Assembly: GCA_030063045.1 (NCBI GenBank)
Contig: JAQSEB010000201.1
Location: 62,001 to 126,000 of the forward strand
DNA length: 64,000 nucleotides
Origin: Pratylenchus scribneri
Lineage: Eukaryota; Nematoda; Chromadorea; Rhabditida; Pratylenchidae
Direction of reading: 5' to 3'
The notes below the pieces were generated by a model that did not search any database, was not told the DNA's origin, and was given only the letters and a program-made list of their open reading frames with translations. Below, one piece after another: positions 11,163 to 25,199 of this stretch. The position numbers and the translations under genes were made by a program. The stretch's first letter is position 1, and each line of letters begins with the position of its first letter.

Positions 11163-14059
11163 ATTTATCGGGCCTCACCAATTGGTGAGGAATTTGGTTC
11201 GAAAGAATGTGTGGCCATAAAAATCATCAAATTCGACCATCTGGTCGAGCGAAAACCTCGCGACTATGTTGAACATGAATTGGAAATGTTGGAATTGGCC
11301 AAGAAAGAAAAAATTGATGCAGTTGTAGAATTGCTTGAAGGGTTAGTTTTGGTTGGGAAGAAAGAGAAAAGATGGAAAAATTGGAGGAGAATGGGGAGTG
11401 AAATTTTGACTTTTCATATTTGATCTTTTCGTGTGAATGTTTTCATTAGGAAGTTTCACTTTTGGTTTATCAAATAAATTAAATATTATTTATTTTACTT
11501 TATTTTAAGTTGTTAAATGGTATAATTTATTCTGCATTAAAGCCCTTTTAATTTGGATACGTTTTTTAAAGAAAGAATTTAGTGAATTTGATAGGAAATA
11601 AGCAAAAAGTTTTTATGACCAAAAAAATAAAGTGGCAAAATTGGGCAGTTTTCGTTTTTAGGCTATAACTTTCAGCAGGCCAATTTTCGAACGAATTATT
11701 TTGATTTAAAAATGCTCAACAGAAAGTGCTGAAATACAAATGGCCTCAGAAAAAATTAGTAAATTGGGAAAATTCGATTGCTGAAAACCTCCTATTCCTA
11801 TCCTATAATAATATTCGGGAATAAAAGGCAAAAAAATATAGTTTTAAAAAATGTAAATTAAAATATTTTGTGACTAATAAAAGAAAATTTTTTATTAATC
11901 CAATAAATATTCCTTAATATTTTTCAGCCATTCCTTGAGAAATGCCGTTTTTATGATTTTGGAATTGGGCGAAATGGATTTGGGAAAATATTTGGAACAA
12001 AAAAGGGAAGAAATAAATACAAATGATTTGTTTAAACTATTTTCGGTCATGGCAAGCCGATTGGCACAATTTCATAAAAGTATGAAATAAATATTAAATG
12101 AAATATTCTTTCAATTTTCACAGTTGCCATTCACAATGCTTTGAAACCAGCAAATTGGGTGGTAATTAAAAATGAAAATACAAATGCACCCTCTGAATTG
12201 AATTTAAAATTGATTGACTTGCAAACATCGATCCCAGTTAAATCCGAAGACGGAGTGGTCAAGAATCCACTAGAATATAGGTAATTCTTTTGATAATTGA
12301 AACAAATTGAAAAAAAATGTGTGCAATACATTGTTTTTAGTTTTAAGAATAAGGAAAAATGAAAAAACATGGTCAAGATTCTTGGTGGTATTATTTTGAT
12401 AGAATTGGCCAAACAACAAAAGCCCAATGTAAATTCCGGAATGAAAATCAGAATTGTTTCCGGAATGAAAATCAGAATTGTTTCCGGAATGAAAATCAGA
12501 ATTGTTTCCGGAATGAAAATCAGAATTGTTTCCGGAATGAAAATCAGAATTGTTTCCGGAATGAAAATCAGAATTGTTTCCGGAATGAAAATCAGAATTG
12601 TTTCCGGAATGAAAATCAGAATTGTTTCCGGAATGAAAATCAGAATTGTTTCCGGAATGAAAATCAGAATTGTTTCCGGAACGAAAATCAGATTGTTTCC
12701 GGAATGAAAATCAGAATTGTTTCTGGAATGAAAATCAGAATTGTTTCCGGAATGAAAATCAGAATTGTTTCCGGAATGAAAATCAGAATTGTTTCTGGAA
12801 TGAAAATCAGAATTGTTTCCGGAATGAAAATCAGAATTGTTTCCGGAATGAAAATCAGAATTGTTTCCGGAATGAAAATCAGAATTGTTTCCGGAATGAA
12901 AATCAGAATTGTTTCCGGAATGAAAATCAGAATTGTTTCCGGAATGAAAATCAGAATTGTTTCCGGAATGAAAATCAGAATTGTTTCCGGAATGAAAATC
13001 AGAATTGTTTCCGGAATGAAAATCAGAATTGTTTCTGGAATGAAAATCAGAATTGTTTCCGGAATGAAAATCAGAATTGTTTCCGGAATGAAAATCAGAA
13101 TTGTTTCCGGAATGAAAATCAGATTGTTTTCGGAATGAAAATCAGAATTGTTTCTGGAATGAAAATCAGAATTGTTTCCGGAATGAAAATCAGAATTGTT
13201 CCCGGAATGAAAATCACTCCTTTTTCTTCCAAAATGTGCCTGCCACTTTACAATTTTAAATTTTGTTTTTTTGCAATATCATCGAATATAAATTTTGGAT
13301 AAAAATTTCATTTTTTTTTTGTATTTTCCAATTTTTTAAAAGATTTAAATTTTTTTTAAAATTTCGATTTTCGATTGTCGAAATTTCGATATTTTAGTTT
13401 CGTTTCGATTTCGAAGCAAATTTCGATTTTTTTGAGTTTCGAACCCATCCCTGGTTGGAATTTTTTATATTTATTTTCATTCTATTCCCAATAAAAAGGA
13501 AATTCATATGCCGATCTGGAGCTCGACAACATGAGGCTCGTTCATTGCGTTCAGCCAGCCCAGAAATGAGAAAATTCTGCCAAACCGCCAATAGAAATGA
13601 AAATAATGGACTTTGGAAATTTTTAAATAATATTGTAACGCCAAAATTGTGTACAAAATCGGATGTTTGGTCGCTGGGCGTTGCATTTTGCGAAATATTC
13701 ATATTCATAAATCCTACATTTTTGGATGGAATAATCAAAAAGAGCAGCGGTAAAAAACATGAAAAGAAGCCATTTGAATACATTGTCAATGCATTTTCCT
13801 ACTTAAATTTGCAAGGAAATGTAGGATATAACAGCATTAGTTGGAAAATTTTGGAAAAGATTAAAAGTCAATCTTCAATTCTTTTTGATGTTCTAAAGGT
13901 TAAAATTGGGAAAATTTTTTAAATTTAATATCTAAATATTAACTCATAAATTATTTGCTTGATTATTTGAAATTTCAGGGAATCTTCAAGAAAAATGCCA
14001 ATGGCCGCTTCTCAGCATCTAAAATTTCCAGTTATATTAAAGAAAGAATGAAAAATTGA
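11163..14059 (+). CDS. Divergent TTK/Mps1-like protein kinase, probably a pseudokinase (N-terminus missing)
   Basis: Five phase-consistent exons: 11163..11341, 11928..12079, 12124..12280, 13499..13898, 13979..14059, giving 322 residues. Visible motifs, numbered from the first exon: VAIK with the ATP-binding lysine at 20, an alpha-C glutamate in EHELEML, catalytic-loop HNALKPAN at 114-121, DLQ at 142-144 in place of DFG, SASPEM in place of APE, and SDVWSLG in the C-lobe. The HRD aspartate is alanine here (A116), so phosphotransfer is unlikely. The HxxLKPAN and LID pattern resembles the Mps1/TTK branch. I could not find the glycine-rich loop exon upstream, so the N-terminus is incomplete or lost. 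Intron 3 (12281-13498) contains a 24-bp minisatellite and an hAT-like terminus. Whether this is a functional divergent kinase or a decaying copy is open; the intact frame across five exons favours function. Confidence 0.75.
12435..13215. repeat. 24-bp minisatellite, about 32 copies
   Basis: The unit is TTCCGGAATGAAAATCAGAA plus TTGT, nearly perfect across 780 bp with scattered TTCTGGAATG variants. Because 24 is divisible by three, two forward frames stay open for over 200 codons, but units near 12690 and 13120 lack two bases and shift the frames. It sits wholly in intron 3 of the kinase gene, so it is intronic satellite DNA rather than coding sequence. Confidence 0.95.
13340..13457. mobile_element. 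hAT-like terminus fragment
   Basis: A TCGAAATTTCGA-rich stretch ends in GAACCCATCCCTGG. Read on the minus strand this begins CCAGGGATGGGTTCGAA, which resembles hAT terminal repeats (CAGGGnTG type). No matching opposite end or 8-bp duplication was found, so this is a remnant. It lies 40 bases before kinase exon 4. Confidence 0.4.
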
Positions 14060-14362
14060 TTCAGATGCGATGAAAATATTATCAAATTGTTGAGAAATTG
14101 TGGGCCAAACAATTATAACAAAAAATCCCTTTTTTTAAATATTTTATTTATAACATAAAACAGACCGATTAATTGTGGCTATTTTTCCATAAATTCATTT
14201 GAATTTTATTTATTTTAAAATTATTAATGTTGAAAAATAGGAGATATTAAAGATTGTCTATATTTATTTATGAAGATCGAAATTTTGAAAAAAATAATAT
14301 ATTAATATGAGAAATATGTCAATAATAAATTCGGGCTCCTTCCTTCTTCCAATTGTGTCAAA

Positions 14363-17300
14363 TCAATATTCAATAAATTCGTGAATTCGATCCGGCAAAC
14401 GGTAACGGTCCTCTTCCTCGATTGCCTTGTCCACCCAATTTGCGCCCACAAATTGACCATTAAATTGCTTTTGCCATTCATTCCATTCGAAAAGAGGCTG
14501 TTCTTGGCCAGAACGCCTGAAATACGAGGAATAATAATTATTATTGATTAGATAAAATTTATTTTGTGGAAAAAATTACTGAAAATGACGAAATGACTAA
14601 CGGTTTAATCTTTAATGGTTTGTCCTAGACCTCCAAACCTAATCGGATAGATTTCTATAATTTGTTCGGTTTTTGTTTCAAAACTAATTCAAAATTGGTT
14701 AGCTAAACCTAAGCGAAACCAATATCAAAAGACGCGGCTCAATTAGATCCATTGATTGGGTATATGATTTAATGGTCTAAGATAAAAATATTTTTATTTC
14801 CCTTATTGAATTTTGGCCCATTATTAATCCATTCCCAGTCTCACATTTTTCCAACGACAACATGTGTGACTTCGGCTGTCAATTCATCGCTGATCCGTCC
14901 ATTTTGTTGTTCAATTTTGTGGCGCAATGAATTTCGTCCTGCTCCGTTCCCATCGATTGATTCATGCAAATGGAAAATGAAATCGGCGAACAAGTTGCCG
15001 GCCTCCACCGGTTCACAATCCAATTCGTTCAAATTCAATGCGGACAATTCATTGTAGACCTGAAAATTTGTTTATTTATTTTGTTAATGAAGTAAAATTC
15101 TTGCTGTACCTTTTCCGCCTCTTGCTCCGCTTCTTCCGCCAATTGGGCCATTGTGTCCGTGTCCGATCCATTCTCCCTCTCATTTGCTCTTCCATTTTCA
15201 TTTCCGCTAAATCCTGCCGGTCCATCTTCCGCCTCCATTCCTTCTTCATTAGGTCTAATTTCCGCTGTAGATGACTCCCCTTCTTCTTCATTTTCTTCCA
15301 TTGAAGTCATTTCTTCTTCCGTATTTTCCTCCCGATGAAGTTCTTCTTCATTTTGAGTTAGAATTGTGAAAAGTTGGAATGGGGCAGCCGGACTGGTGTG
15401 GATCATATCTTCCTCTTTCCTTCAATTAAAATAATTTTTAAAAAATAAAATATTTTATCAAATTTTTACCATGGCAAAAGTTTCTTTTCCTCTTTGCATC
15501 GCAACAACCATTCTCCCTTTACAATATGCACTCGATTTGCTTTAATTTGGGAACCGCAGGTCATTTTTTTGGGGTCCATTGCAATGGCAAAAACCATTTC
15601 AGCATCTAAATAATAAACATTTATTGGAAATTTTAGAAATGAATGCAAATCGCAATTACAATTACAAATTTACAATTAAAATCGAAATTACAATTTACAA
15701 TTACAATCGCAATTACAATTCATAATTTCAATTTACAATCGCAATTACAAATTACAATTACAATTCGCAATTACAATTTACAATCGCAATTACAATTCAT
15801 AATTACAATTTACAATCGCAATTACAAATTACAATTTACAATCGCAATTACAAATTACAAATCACAATTTACAATCGCAATTACAATTCACAATTACAAA
15901 TTACAATTCACAATTACAATTTACAATCGCAATTACAATTACAATTCACAATTACTAATCACAATTACAAATCACAATTACAATTTACAATCGCAATTAC
16001 AATTACAATTCACAATTACTAATCACAATTACAAATCACAATTACAATTTACAATCGCAATTACAATTACAATTCACAATTACAATTACAATTTACAATC
16101 GCAATTACAATTACAATTCACAATTACAAATTACAATTCACAATTACAATTACAAATTACAATTCACAATTACAATTTACAATCGCAATTACAATTCATA
16201 ATTACAATTTACAATCGCAATTACAAATTACAATTTACAATCGCAATTACAAATTACAAATCACAATTTACAATCGCAATTACAATTCACAATTACAATT
16301 ACAATTCACAATTACAATTTACAATCGCAATTACAATTCACAATTACAAATTACAATTACAATTACAAATCACAATTACAATTTACAATTGCAATTACAA
16401 TTCACAATTACAAATCACAATTACAATTCACAATTACAAATTACAATTACAATTACAAATCACAATTACAATTTACAATTGCAATTACAATTCACAATTA
16501 CAATTACAATTCACAATTACAATTTACAATCGCAATTACAATTCACAATTACAATTTACAATCGCAATTACAATTCACAATTACAAATTACAATTCAAAA
16601 TTACAATTTACAATCGCAATTACAATTCACAATTACAAATCACAATTACAATTCACAATTACAAATTACAATTACAATTACAAATCATAATTACAATTTA
16701 CAATTGCAATTACAATTCACAATTACAATTACAATTCACAATTACAATTTACAATCGCAATTACAATTCACAATTACAATTTACAATCGCAATTACAAAT
16801 TACAATTCAAATTTACAAATAATAATTGTTTGAAAATCACCTACTTGGTAATGCAATTGGTGTGGCCCCAAATTGGATGAGAATTTTCTGCAAATCCTGC
16901 GTACTCACTCCGCCATTTGCATTCAGCACGCAAACTTTTTTCCCTTCCAATTGATGTCCAAAACGGCCAACCTCTGTTGTGTTCGTTTTGACCAATTCAT
17001 ATTCCTTTTTCAATTTCAGGTTAAGTCTTTTCTTCCGATTCAACAAAATATTCGCTTCGTGTGGATCCGATTCATTCGCAATTATTGGACGAGAGCGGAG
17101 TCGCTGAAAATTTTAATATTAAATGAATTTAAAAAAATAAATTTACTTCATCAAATTGATAAACATCCTTGAGTGAGTCAATCTCATCGATCTTAAAATT
17201 TAATTAAATTCAATCAATAATATTTATTTAAAAAACCGATTTATCATTTCGTATTGAAACAATTGAAGGGAATTGTAGCAGACCATTGCGTACACCGGAA

Positions 17301-20029
17301 GCGCGTACCTCAACAATCTTGGAATTGAAAATTATTTTATAAATTTGGATACTATTTTGAGGGAAATATAAAAAATGGCAAAAAGATTTCAGCGGTTTAA
17401 TGGTTAGTCTATTGTCCTATATCCCTAAACCATATACTCAACCGATAGATCTCGTCGAAACTTATCGTTTGATAAGATTTGGCTTACTTAGGTTTAACCA
17501 TTTAAATTAGTTTTGAACCAGAAACCATGAAATGGTTTAAACGGTTTAAAACCCTTATTTTGATCATACAATGACAAATTTTATACCAATCGATGCGTCT
17601 TGTTGAGATCTATCGATTTGTTATAGCGTATATAGTATATATTGTTTTGAGGTCTAGAACAAAGAGCCAAAATTTTTCGCCATTTCCGATTTTTTTTTTC
17701 GCCAAATTAAATACCATCCCATCCCTCCTTTAAAACCTTAATATTCTCTTTTGGCACAAATCGATCGAATTTCCCGGGTCCTCCTCCTCTTGAGCCTGGC
17801 CCTCCACCACCACCACCATCATTTCCATTTGTTTGTTGTTGGATTTCCATTCTTTTGTCCAACCATTCCGGCCTTTCTTCCAACAAATCTTCCTTTTCGC
17901 CCAGCGCCGCTCTCAGCCTTTGATAGTCCAGCGCTTTCAGTTTCGAGGTGATTCCGGCTACAATTCGGAAACGGAGCTGGTCGTCTCGGCCATTTTGTAG
18001 AGCAGCAACCAAAAATGATTTGATATGGTTGAGTTGGGCATTCTCAAAGCGGACGCCGACCACCTTAAAAATTAGTAATTATTTTAAATTTCTGTAAATA
18101 CTTACGGCTAAATCCAACGTGGATTGAGCTCCATAGTCGGGTTTAATTTTGAACCAGCCATTCTTTTCCGCCCGGGCACCCGGTCGATAGAATGAATTTT
18201 GTCCTTTCACCACAATGCCCTCTTCGCCTTCTCGCATTGATTTTGTGTAGAAATTGACAAAATCTTGTCTAAATATTTAGGTTTTTTGGAATCCAATTCG
18301 AATGTGTGAAACTTACGCATTTTTGATTGAAAGTTTGGGCGAAACAAAAATAATTGAGCGATCTTCTTCTTTGAATATTCTTCCCAAAATCTCCAACCGG
18401 TCTTTTAGCGGCAAATTTGCTTTCAGTAAGCAATGACCATTGAAATAGAGAATATCAAAAACGGCTAAATTTTAAAGTGGATTAAAAATATTCAGACAGA
18501 AATTAAAACCTAAACTCCGATCAAATTGTGTGTGATTTTCGAAGAAATCCTCGTCCAAATGTTTTGGATCATAAATGTTCCCATCCGATGCCCGTTTATT
18601 CTTTCCAACTAAAATTTTCAATATTATTTATTATCATTATTGATCTTCGGTACTAATGGAGTTTGTCCCCTTATATGGGAAAGGATGGTGATGAAGAAAA
18701 AGAAGATGATGAAGAAGATGAGAGGAAGAACTGTGAGGTGATTTTCTTATTCTTCATGATTCTCATGCTTTCCCTCGTAGGGGTCAAACTCTATTAGTAG
18801 TACCGATTTTAGACTTACCAAATTCCTGCTTTTTCCTATCCCAAATCAACAATTCACAGTCGAGGACACAATCCTTCACTTCAGGTCGGAAAAATGGATG
18901 AATGCGTTTAGAGAGCAGTGTTTCATTTGTTGCGCCCATTTTGTGGGTATAATCGTTGCCATTTCGAGTGTAATATTTGTAATTGATGCCACCGTATTTG
19001 TGCACCAACAAATGTTCGCCGTCATATTTGACTTCCACATAGAATGGACGTTTGCAGCAATTGATGATCTGCACAACACAATAATGGATTAGTGATTAAA
19101 TTTGGAACTTTAAAAATACTTTTGCTATGCAATACTTGTTGTAATCGAGTCGTTTAAGCAGCATTGGTCGAAATGGTTTACAAAGGAGATTGCCGGTTAA
19201 ATCGCGGTGGACACCACCAACACCTCCCGCCGCTTCTTCCGTTGAAAATTGTTCGCAAATTTGCAGTAGGCTATTTCCTTCCTAAAATTCAACCAATTTA
19301 AAATCTTGTAAATTAAAAGTTGTAAAACCTTCCAAAGTGAGTCGGACCCGGGGTGGAACCATTCCATCAATGTATGAGCGCTCAAATTGCCCAGCTCCCG
19401 TTCAATGTCTCCGAGGATGATGTGGAATATCCAATGCAGTTCCTTTGTGGTGCAATGGCGGCAAAGTTTGTTCATTGCTTTTTCCTCTATAATTTTTGAA
19501 TTAATATTATTCACTGCTAAAATAGCTTACGGTCCACTTTCATTATGTCCGGTTTAATGCGGTCCAAACATTCATTCACTTCAGCAATCGACAATTTTGG
19601 CGTTTCCACGTGATAATATTCACTCGATTTTGTCACCAATTTGTCAATGAGCACTTCTTTTCGATCCTCATATTTCTTGTCCAACTTTTGAACATTCAAA
19701 GCGCCAGCAACCAATACATTGAGTTTAGCCTGAAAATATTTAACAAATTATTAACAAGTTTTAGAGTGTAAAACCTCTCTAATTTGGAAATTCCGACTTT
19801 GGTCCTTGCTGGGAACGAATAGACGCATGGCCGGAAAAAATGTGTCATCCGTTCTGTGTTCTACAAATCCATCCGAATGTTCAGTAACCATCGCCTCTCG
19901 CCATTTCCGGAGAAATCTTTCGAATACAAATCGTTTCCCATCCTTTTGTTTATTTTTCATTTCCGCAAATACTTCACACAATCGATTGAACATTATTTTT
20001 TGCGCAACTGTCTGCTTTTCTTCATCCAT
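14363..20029 (-). CDS. lig-4: DNA ligase IV, 986 aa, 16 exons
   Basis: ATP-dependent ligase that seals double-strand breaks in non-homologous end joining, in the nucleus with XRCC4-type partners. Exons: 19775..20029, 19531..19729, 19329..19486, 19120..19281, 18819..19068, 18510..18608, 18317..18464, 18106..18268, 17737..18063, 17237..17317, 17147..17191, 16845..17103, 15470..15605, 15110..15419, 14845..15059, 14363..14516, all phase-consistent. The N-terminal DNA-binding domain is in exons 1-4. Motif I EVKYDGE has the adenylated lysine at residue 272. Exon 8 has motif IV EGEEGIVVK and motif V WFKIKPDY. The OB fold follows, with a glycine-rich insert in exon 9. Two BRCT regions follow: LEGKKVCVLNANGG in exon 12 through exon 13, and exons 15-16 (TAEVTHVVVGK, ANWVDKAI). 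An acidic Glu-rich linker (exon 14) separates the BRCTs. The length is near that of the animal family. Introns carry foldback elements and a simple repeat, but no lesion in coding sequence. Confidence 0.96.
14580..14790. repeat. Foldback element, family F, subtype B (decayed, intronic)
   Basis: It has the family-B tip sequence ACGGTTTAATCTTTAATGGT and TTTGTCCTAGACCTCC near the left end and a short inverted match near 14750-14785. It lies in intron 15 of lig-4. The arms are more diverged than in other copies. Confidence 0.5.
15650..16825. repeat. ACAATT-based simple repeat array in lig-4 intron 12
   Basis: About 1.18 kb of ACAATT-type hexamers in higher-order units (CAATCGCAATTACAATT, CACAATTACAAAT and similar). 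Period-6 structure leaves a frame of nearly 400 codons open (Gln/Leu/Ile/Thr/Asn), which is not a gene: it lies between exons 12 and 13 of lig-4, and the flanking splice sites join in phase. Confidence 0.95.
17371..17711. repeat. Foldback element, family F, subtype B (intronic)
   Basis: Inverted arms with AATGGCAAAAAGATTTC and TTTCGCCATT/TTCGCCAAATTAAAT at the ends and the core ATCGATGCGTCTTGTTGAGA inside. It occupies lig-4 intron 9 and ends 26 bases from the donor of exon 9. Confidence 0.8.
18651..18806. repeat. Short TIR element in lig-4 intron 5
   Basis: GGTACTAATGGAGTTTG...CCCCT at the left is repeated inverted as AGGGGTCAAACTCTATTAGT at the right. The middle is a GAAGATGATGAAGAAG-type purine run with a matching TTCTTATTCTTCATG stretch. 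No ORF. Confidence 0.7.
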
Positions 20030-20810
20030 TTTAAAATAAATTTGATTGATAATCTGCTAATGATAATGATTTAATAAAATTAGCACATTAGAAATAGAAA
20101 TCAATCATTCATGATCATGATCATAGCAATAGCAGGGGCAAAGTATAACTTTATTTTATTATTTGAAGTTTTTATTTTTATGAAAAGTAAAAGCAATCAT
20201 CACGGTTTTATAAAGGATGTTTGGCTTGGCATAAACGATGCGATGCCAAGTTATTAGGCCATGGTCGGCCACAACCCACAACTTCCAATTCCAACCAAAA
20301 TTGGAAGGAAAGTTGGAAAGCAAGTAGCAAGGAAGAGGGAAGGAGATAAAAAATTCTATGTTTCTTTAATTTCTCAAGCATTGTGTGTTCTCTAGTCATT
20401 TTATTATCTATAGCATGCATGACTTTGTGGGTTTATATGTAGATATTTTACATAAATAACTACTACATACACTACCCTGCCTATGGCAAAAATATCTAAA
20501 TCGGTCGCCATGAAATTGATGTATAAATTTGATGTTGATGTTATGTGATGTTATGTGATGTACTATTTGGCATCTTAATTATAATTAGCCAAGACCCAAG
20601 ATCAGTGTCCAAGAATCGAGACTCATTTATCTATGCATTATTTAAAAAAGCTTTGTTAATAAATCCCTGAACTGGCTGAACAATTAATATCAACAACACC
20701 AATACTTAACATTCTGTTTTATGCTTATTATTTCCTTTCAATAATTATTTTAGATAATTCCGTGTTGAAAACTTATTTAAGAACCAATAATTCAATTGAT
20801 CTTTTACAAC
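20030..20810. promoter_or_regulatory. Divergent spacer between lig-4 and the DEAD-box helicase gene
   Basis: The 781 bases separate two start codons on opposite strands and so must hold both promoters. I see no TATA-type element or trans-splice signal I would trust. A tandem GATGTTATGTGATGTTATGT repeat lies at about 20533-20562. Shared regulation of the two genes is possible but only inferred from position. Confidence 0.4.
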
Positions 20811-23353
<2,543 letters not shown>

Positions 23354-23954
23354 TGCGGCACAGACGGAATGAAGAAAATAATCGGATTTAAATGAATACT
23401 TTGATGTACCGAATTGATCAGAATTTCTTTGGTCTACATTTCAATCGTTAATTAAATTTTGTTGTTTTCCTTTCCCTATAAGAGAAATATCCAATACTCT
23501 CTATTTTAAATTATGTTAGTTTGCACTTTGCATCCCACTTTTATAAAATCTGCACTTCTGGTTTTTAAAATTATCATAAATAAATGAGACGACTAATGAT
23601 GATGTATAATTTGCCAATCTCTCGGTACTTTACCAAATTTCCTACGAGATTGAAAAAGATAGTGCCTAATATCCGATAGATTTAAATATTATTTTTAAAA
23701 ATCTTAAATTCTGAGAATGTTGAAAATATGGCTTCATATCATTTCATAAAATAATTAATAATAACATAAAATTGAAGCAAAATGGACGCTATTTTTGCTG
23801 GAAAGTTTAGGATCCGTTATGTTTAAATCTTAAATGTATTTAATAATATTTATAAAGAAGATAAATCATTCAAAAAGAGGATGAATATTAATTTATTCAT
23901 AAAATCATTGTATTTACTTAGTAATTTTGTGTAATTATCTTTATTTATTGTAAA
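23354..23954. other. 3' flank of the helicase gene
   Basis: AT-rich spacer. AATAAATGA near 23580 could be the polyadenylation signal. Nothing else is recognised. Confidence 0.4.
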
Positions 23955-24962
23955 AACGTATGGAATAATATTTTTTCTACTAGCTATTTGATTTTTTTCT
24001 ACTAGCTAGTTTGAAGAGATTTTTTTCTACTAGCTATTTGATTTTTTTCTACTAGCTAGTTTGAAGAGATTTTTTTCTACTAGCTATTTGATTTTTTTCT
24101 ACTAGCTAGTGAGATATTTTGTCTTTCACGTTATAAATAATAGGAAATGGTTTGTAATATGGAAATATGGATAAATTAGGCTTAATTAAGGCCAAAATGG
24201 ATAAAAAGGAGGTGCGCGGGATATATTAGGATTAAGTTGGATATAGGGGATTAAGCCCCATATGGATGGAAAATGCCCCGGAAGGCCAATGGAAGGTCGG
24301 GGAAGTGTAACAGAGGCCCGGAGAGTGCGCGGGATTACGCCGGATATAGGGGGATTAAGGTGGATTAAGGTTGATATAAGGAGGATTAAGCTTAGTTAGG
24401 GGCTAGGGATTAGGGTTATGGTTAGGGGCGGCATGGGATCTAGGGGCTAGGGGTTTAGGGGTTCGGAGCGCGAGGGATATAGCCAGATATAAGGGGATTA
24501 AGGTGGATATAGGAGGATTAAGCCGGATTAAGTTTAGTTATGGACTAGGGATTAGGGTTATGGGTTCGGAGCATAGGAATCTCGCGAAGCTGGAAGCAAA
24601 ACAGCCTAAAACAAAACTTATCCCCATATATTTGGGGCTTAAACGGCTTAATCCCCATATATCCATCTTAATCCCCCTATATCCGGCGTAATCCCGCGCA
24701 CTCTCCGGGCCTCTGTTACACTTCCCCGACCTTCCATTGGCCTTCCGGGGCATTTTCCATCCATATGGGGCTTAATCCCCTATATCCAACTTAATCCTAA
24801 TATATCCCGCGCACCTCCTTTTTATCCATTTTGGCCTTAATTAAGCCTAATTTATCCATATTTCCATATTACAAACCTTTTCCTATTATTTATAACGTGA
24901 AAGACAAAATATCTCACTAGCTAGTAGAAAAAATCAAATAGCTAGTAGAAAAAATACGTATC
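23955..24962. mobile_element. About 1-kb foldback element with CTAGCTAG-containing subterminal repeats
   Basis: Left arm (about 23955-24360) and right arm (about 24660-24962) are nearly perfect inverted copies over roughly 300 bp, including TTGTCTTTCACGTTATAAAT, AGGAGGTGCGCGGGATATAT and GGCCGGAGAGTGCGCGGG-like sequence. The left tip has five or six tandem copies of TTTTTTCTACTAGCTA; the right tip has two. The centre is GC-richer and made of GGATTAAGG/GGGGATTAAG repeats. No transposase is visible. Confidence 0.9.
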
Positions 24963-25127
24963 CAAAACGTTTCTAGAAAATAAATTAACCAGGGAAAAAA
25001 TTCTTTTCACTAAATTTTCAGAGTTATTTTTTTGGCCAAAAAAAGGAAAAAATATTAATATAATTAAATATTAATTTTTTAAAATTAGAAATTATACTCT
25101 CTACAAAATTCCAAAAATAAAATATTT

Positions 25128-25199
25128 AGGTCTTACCCGGATTCGAACCGGGGTCACGAGATTCAGAGTCTCGAGTGCTAACCACTACACCATAAGACC
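25128..25199 (-). tRNA. tRNA-Gln (CTG)
   Basis: The 72-nt cloverleaf on the minus strand has acceptor GGTCTTA/TAAGACC, a TGGTGTAGTGGTTAGCACT D arm, a CGAGA/TCTCG anticodon stem with loop CTCTGAA (anticodon CTG), and T arm CCCGGTTCGAATCCGGG. All stems pair. Confidence 0.95.

Noticed and set aside
12359..13302. Forward ORFs of 259, 210 and 112 codons
   Set aside because: They are readings of a 24-bp repeat within an intron whose flanking exons splice in phase.
15643..16880. 396-codon Gln/Ile/Thr-rich ORF
   Set aside because: It is the ACAATT array in lig-4 intron 12, on the strand opposite to the gene.
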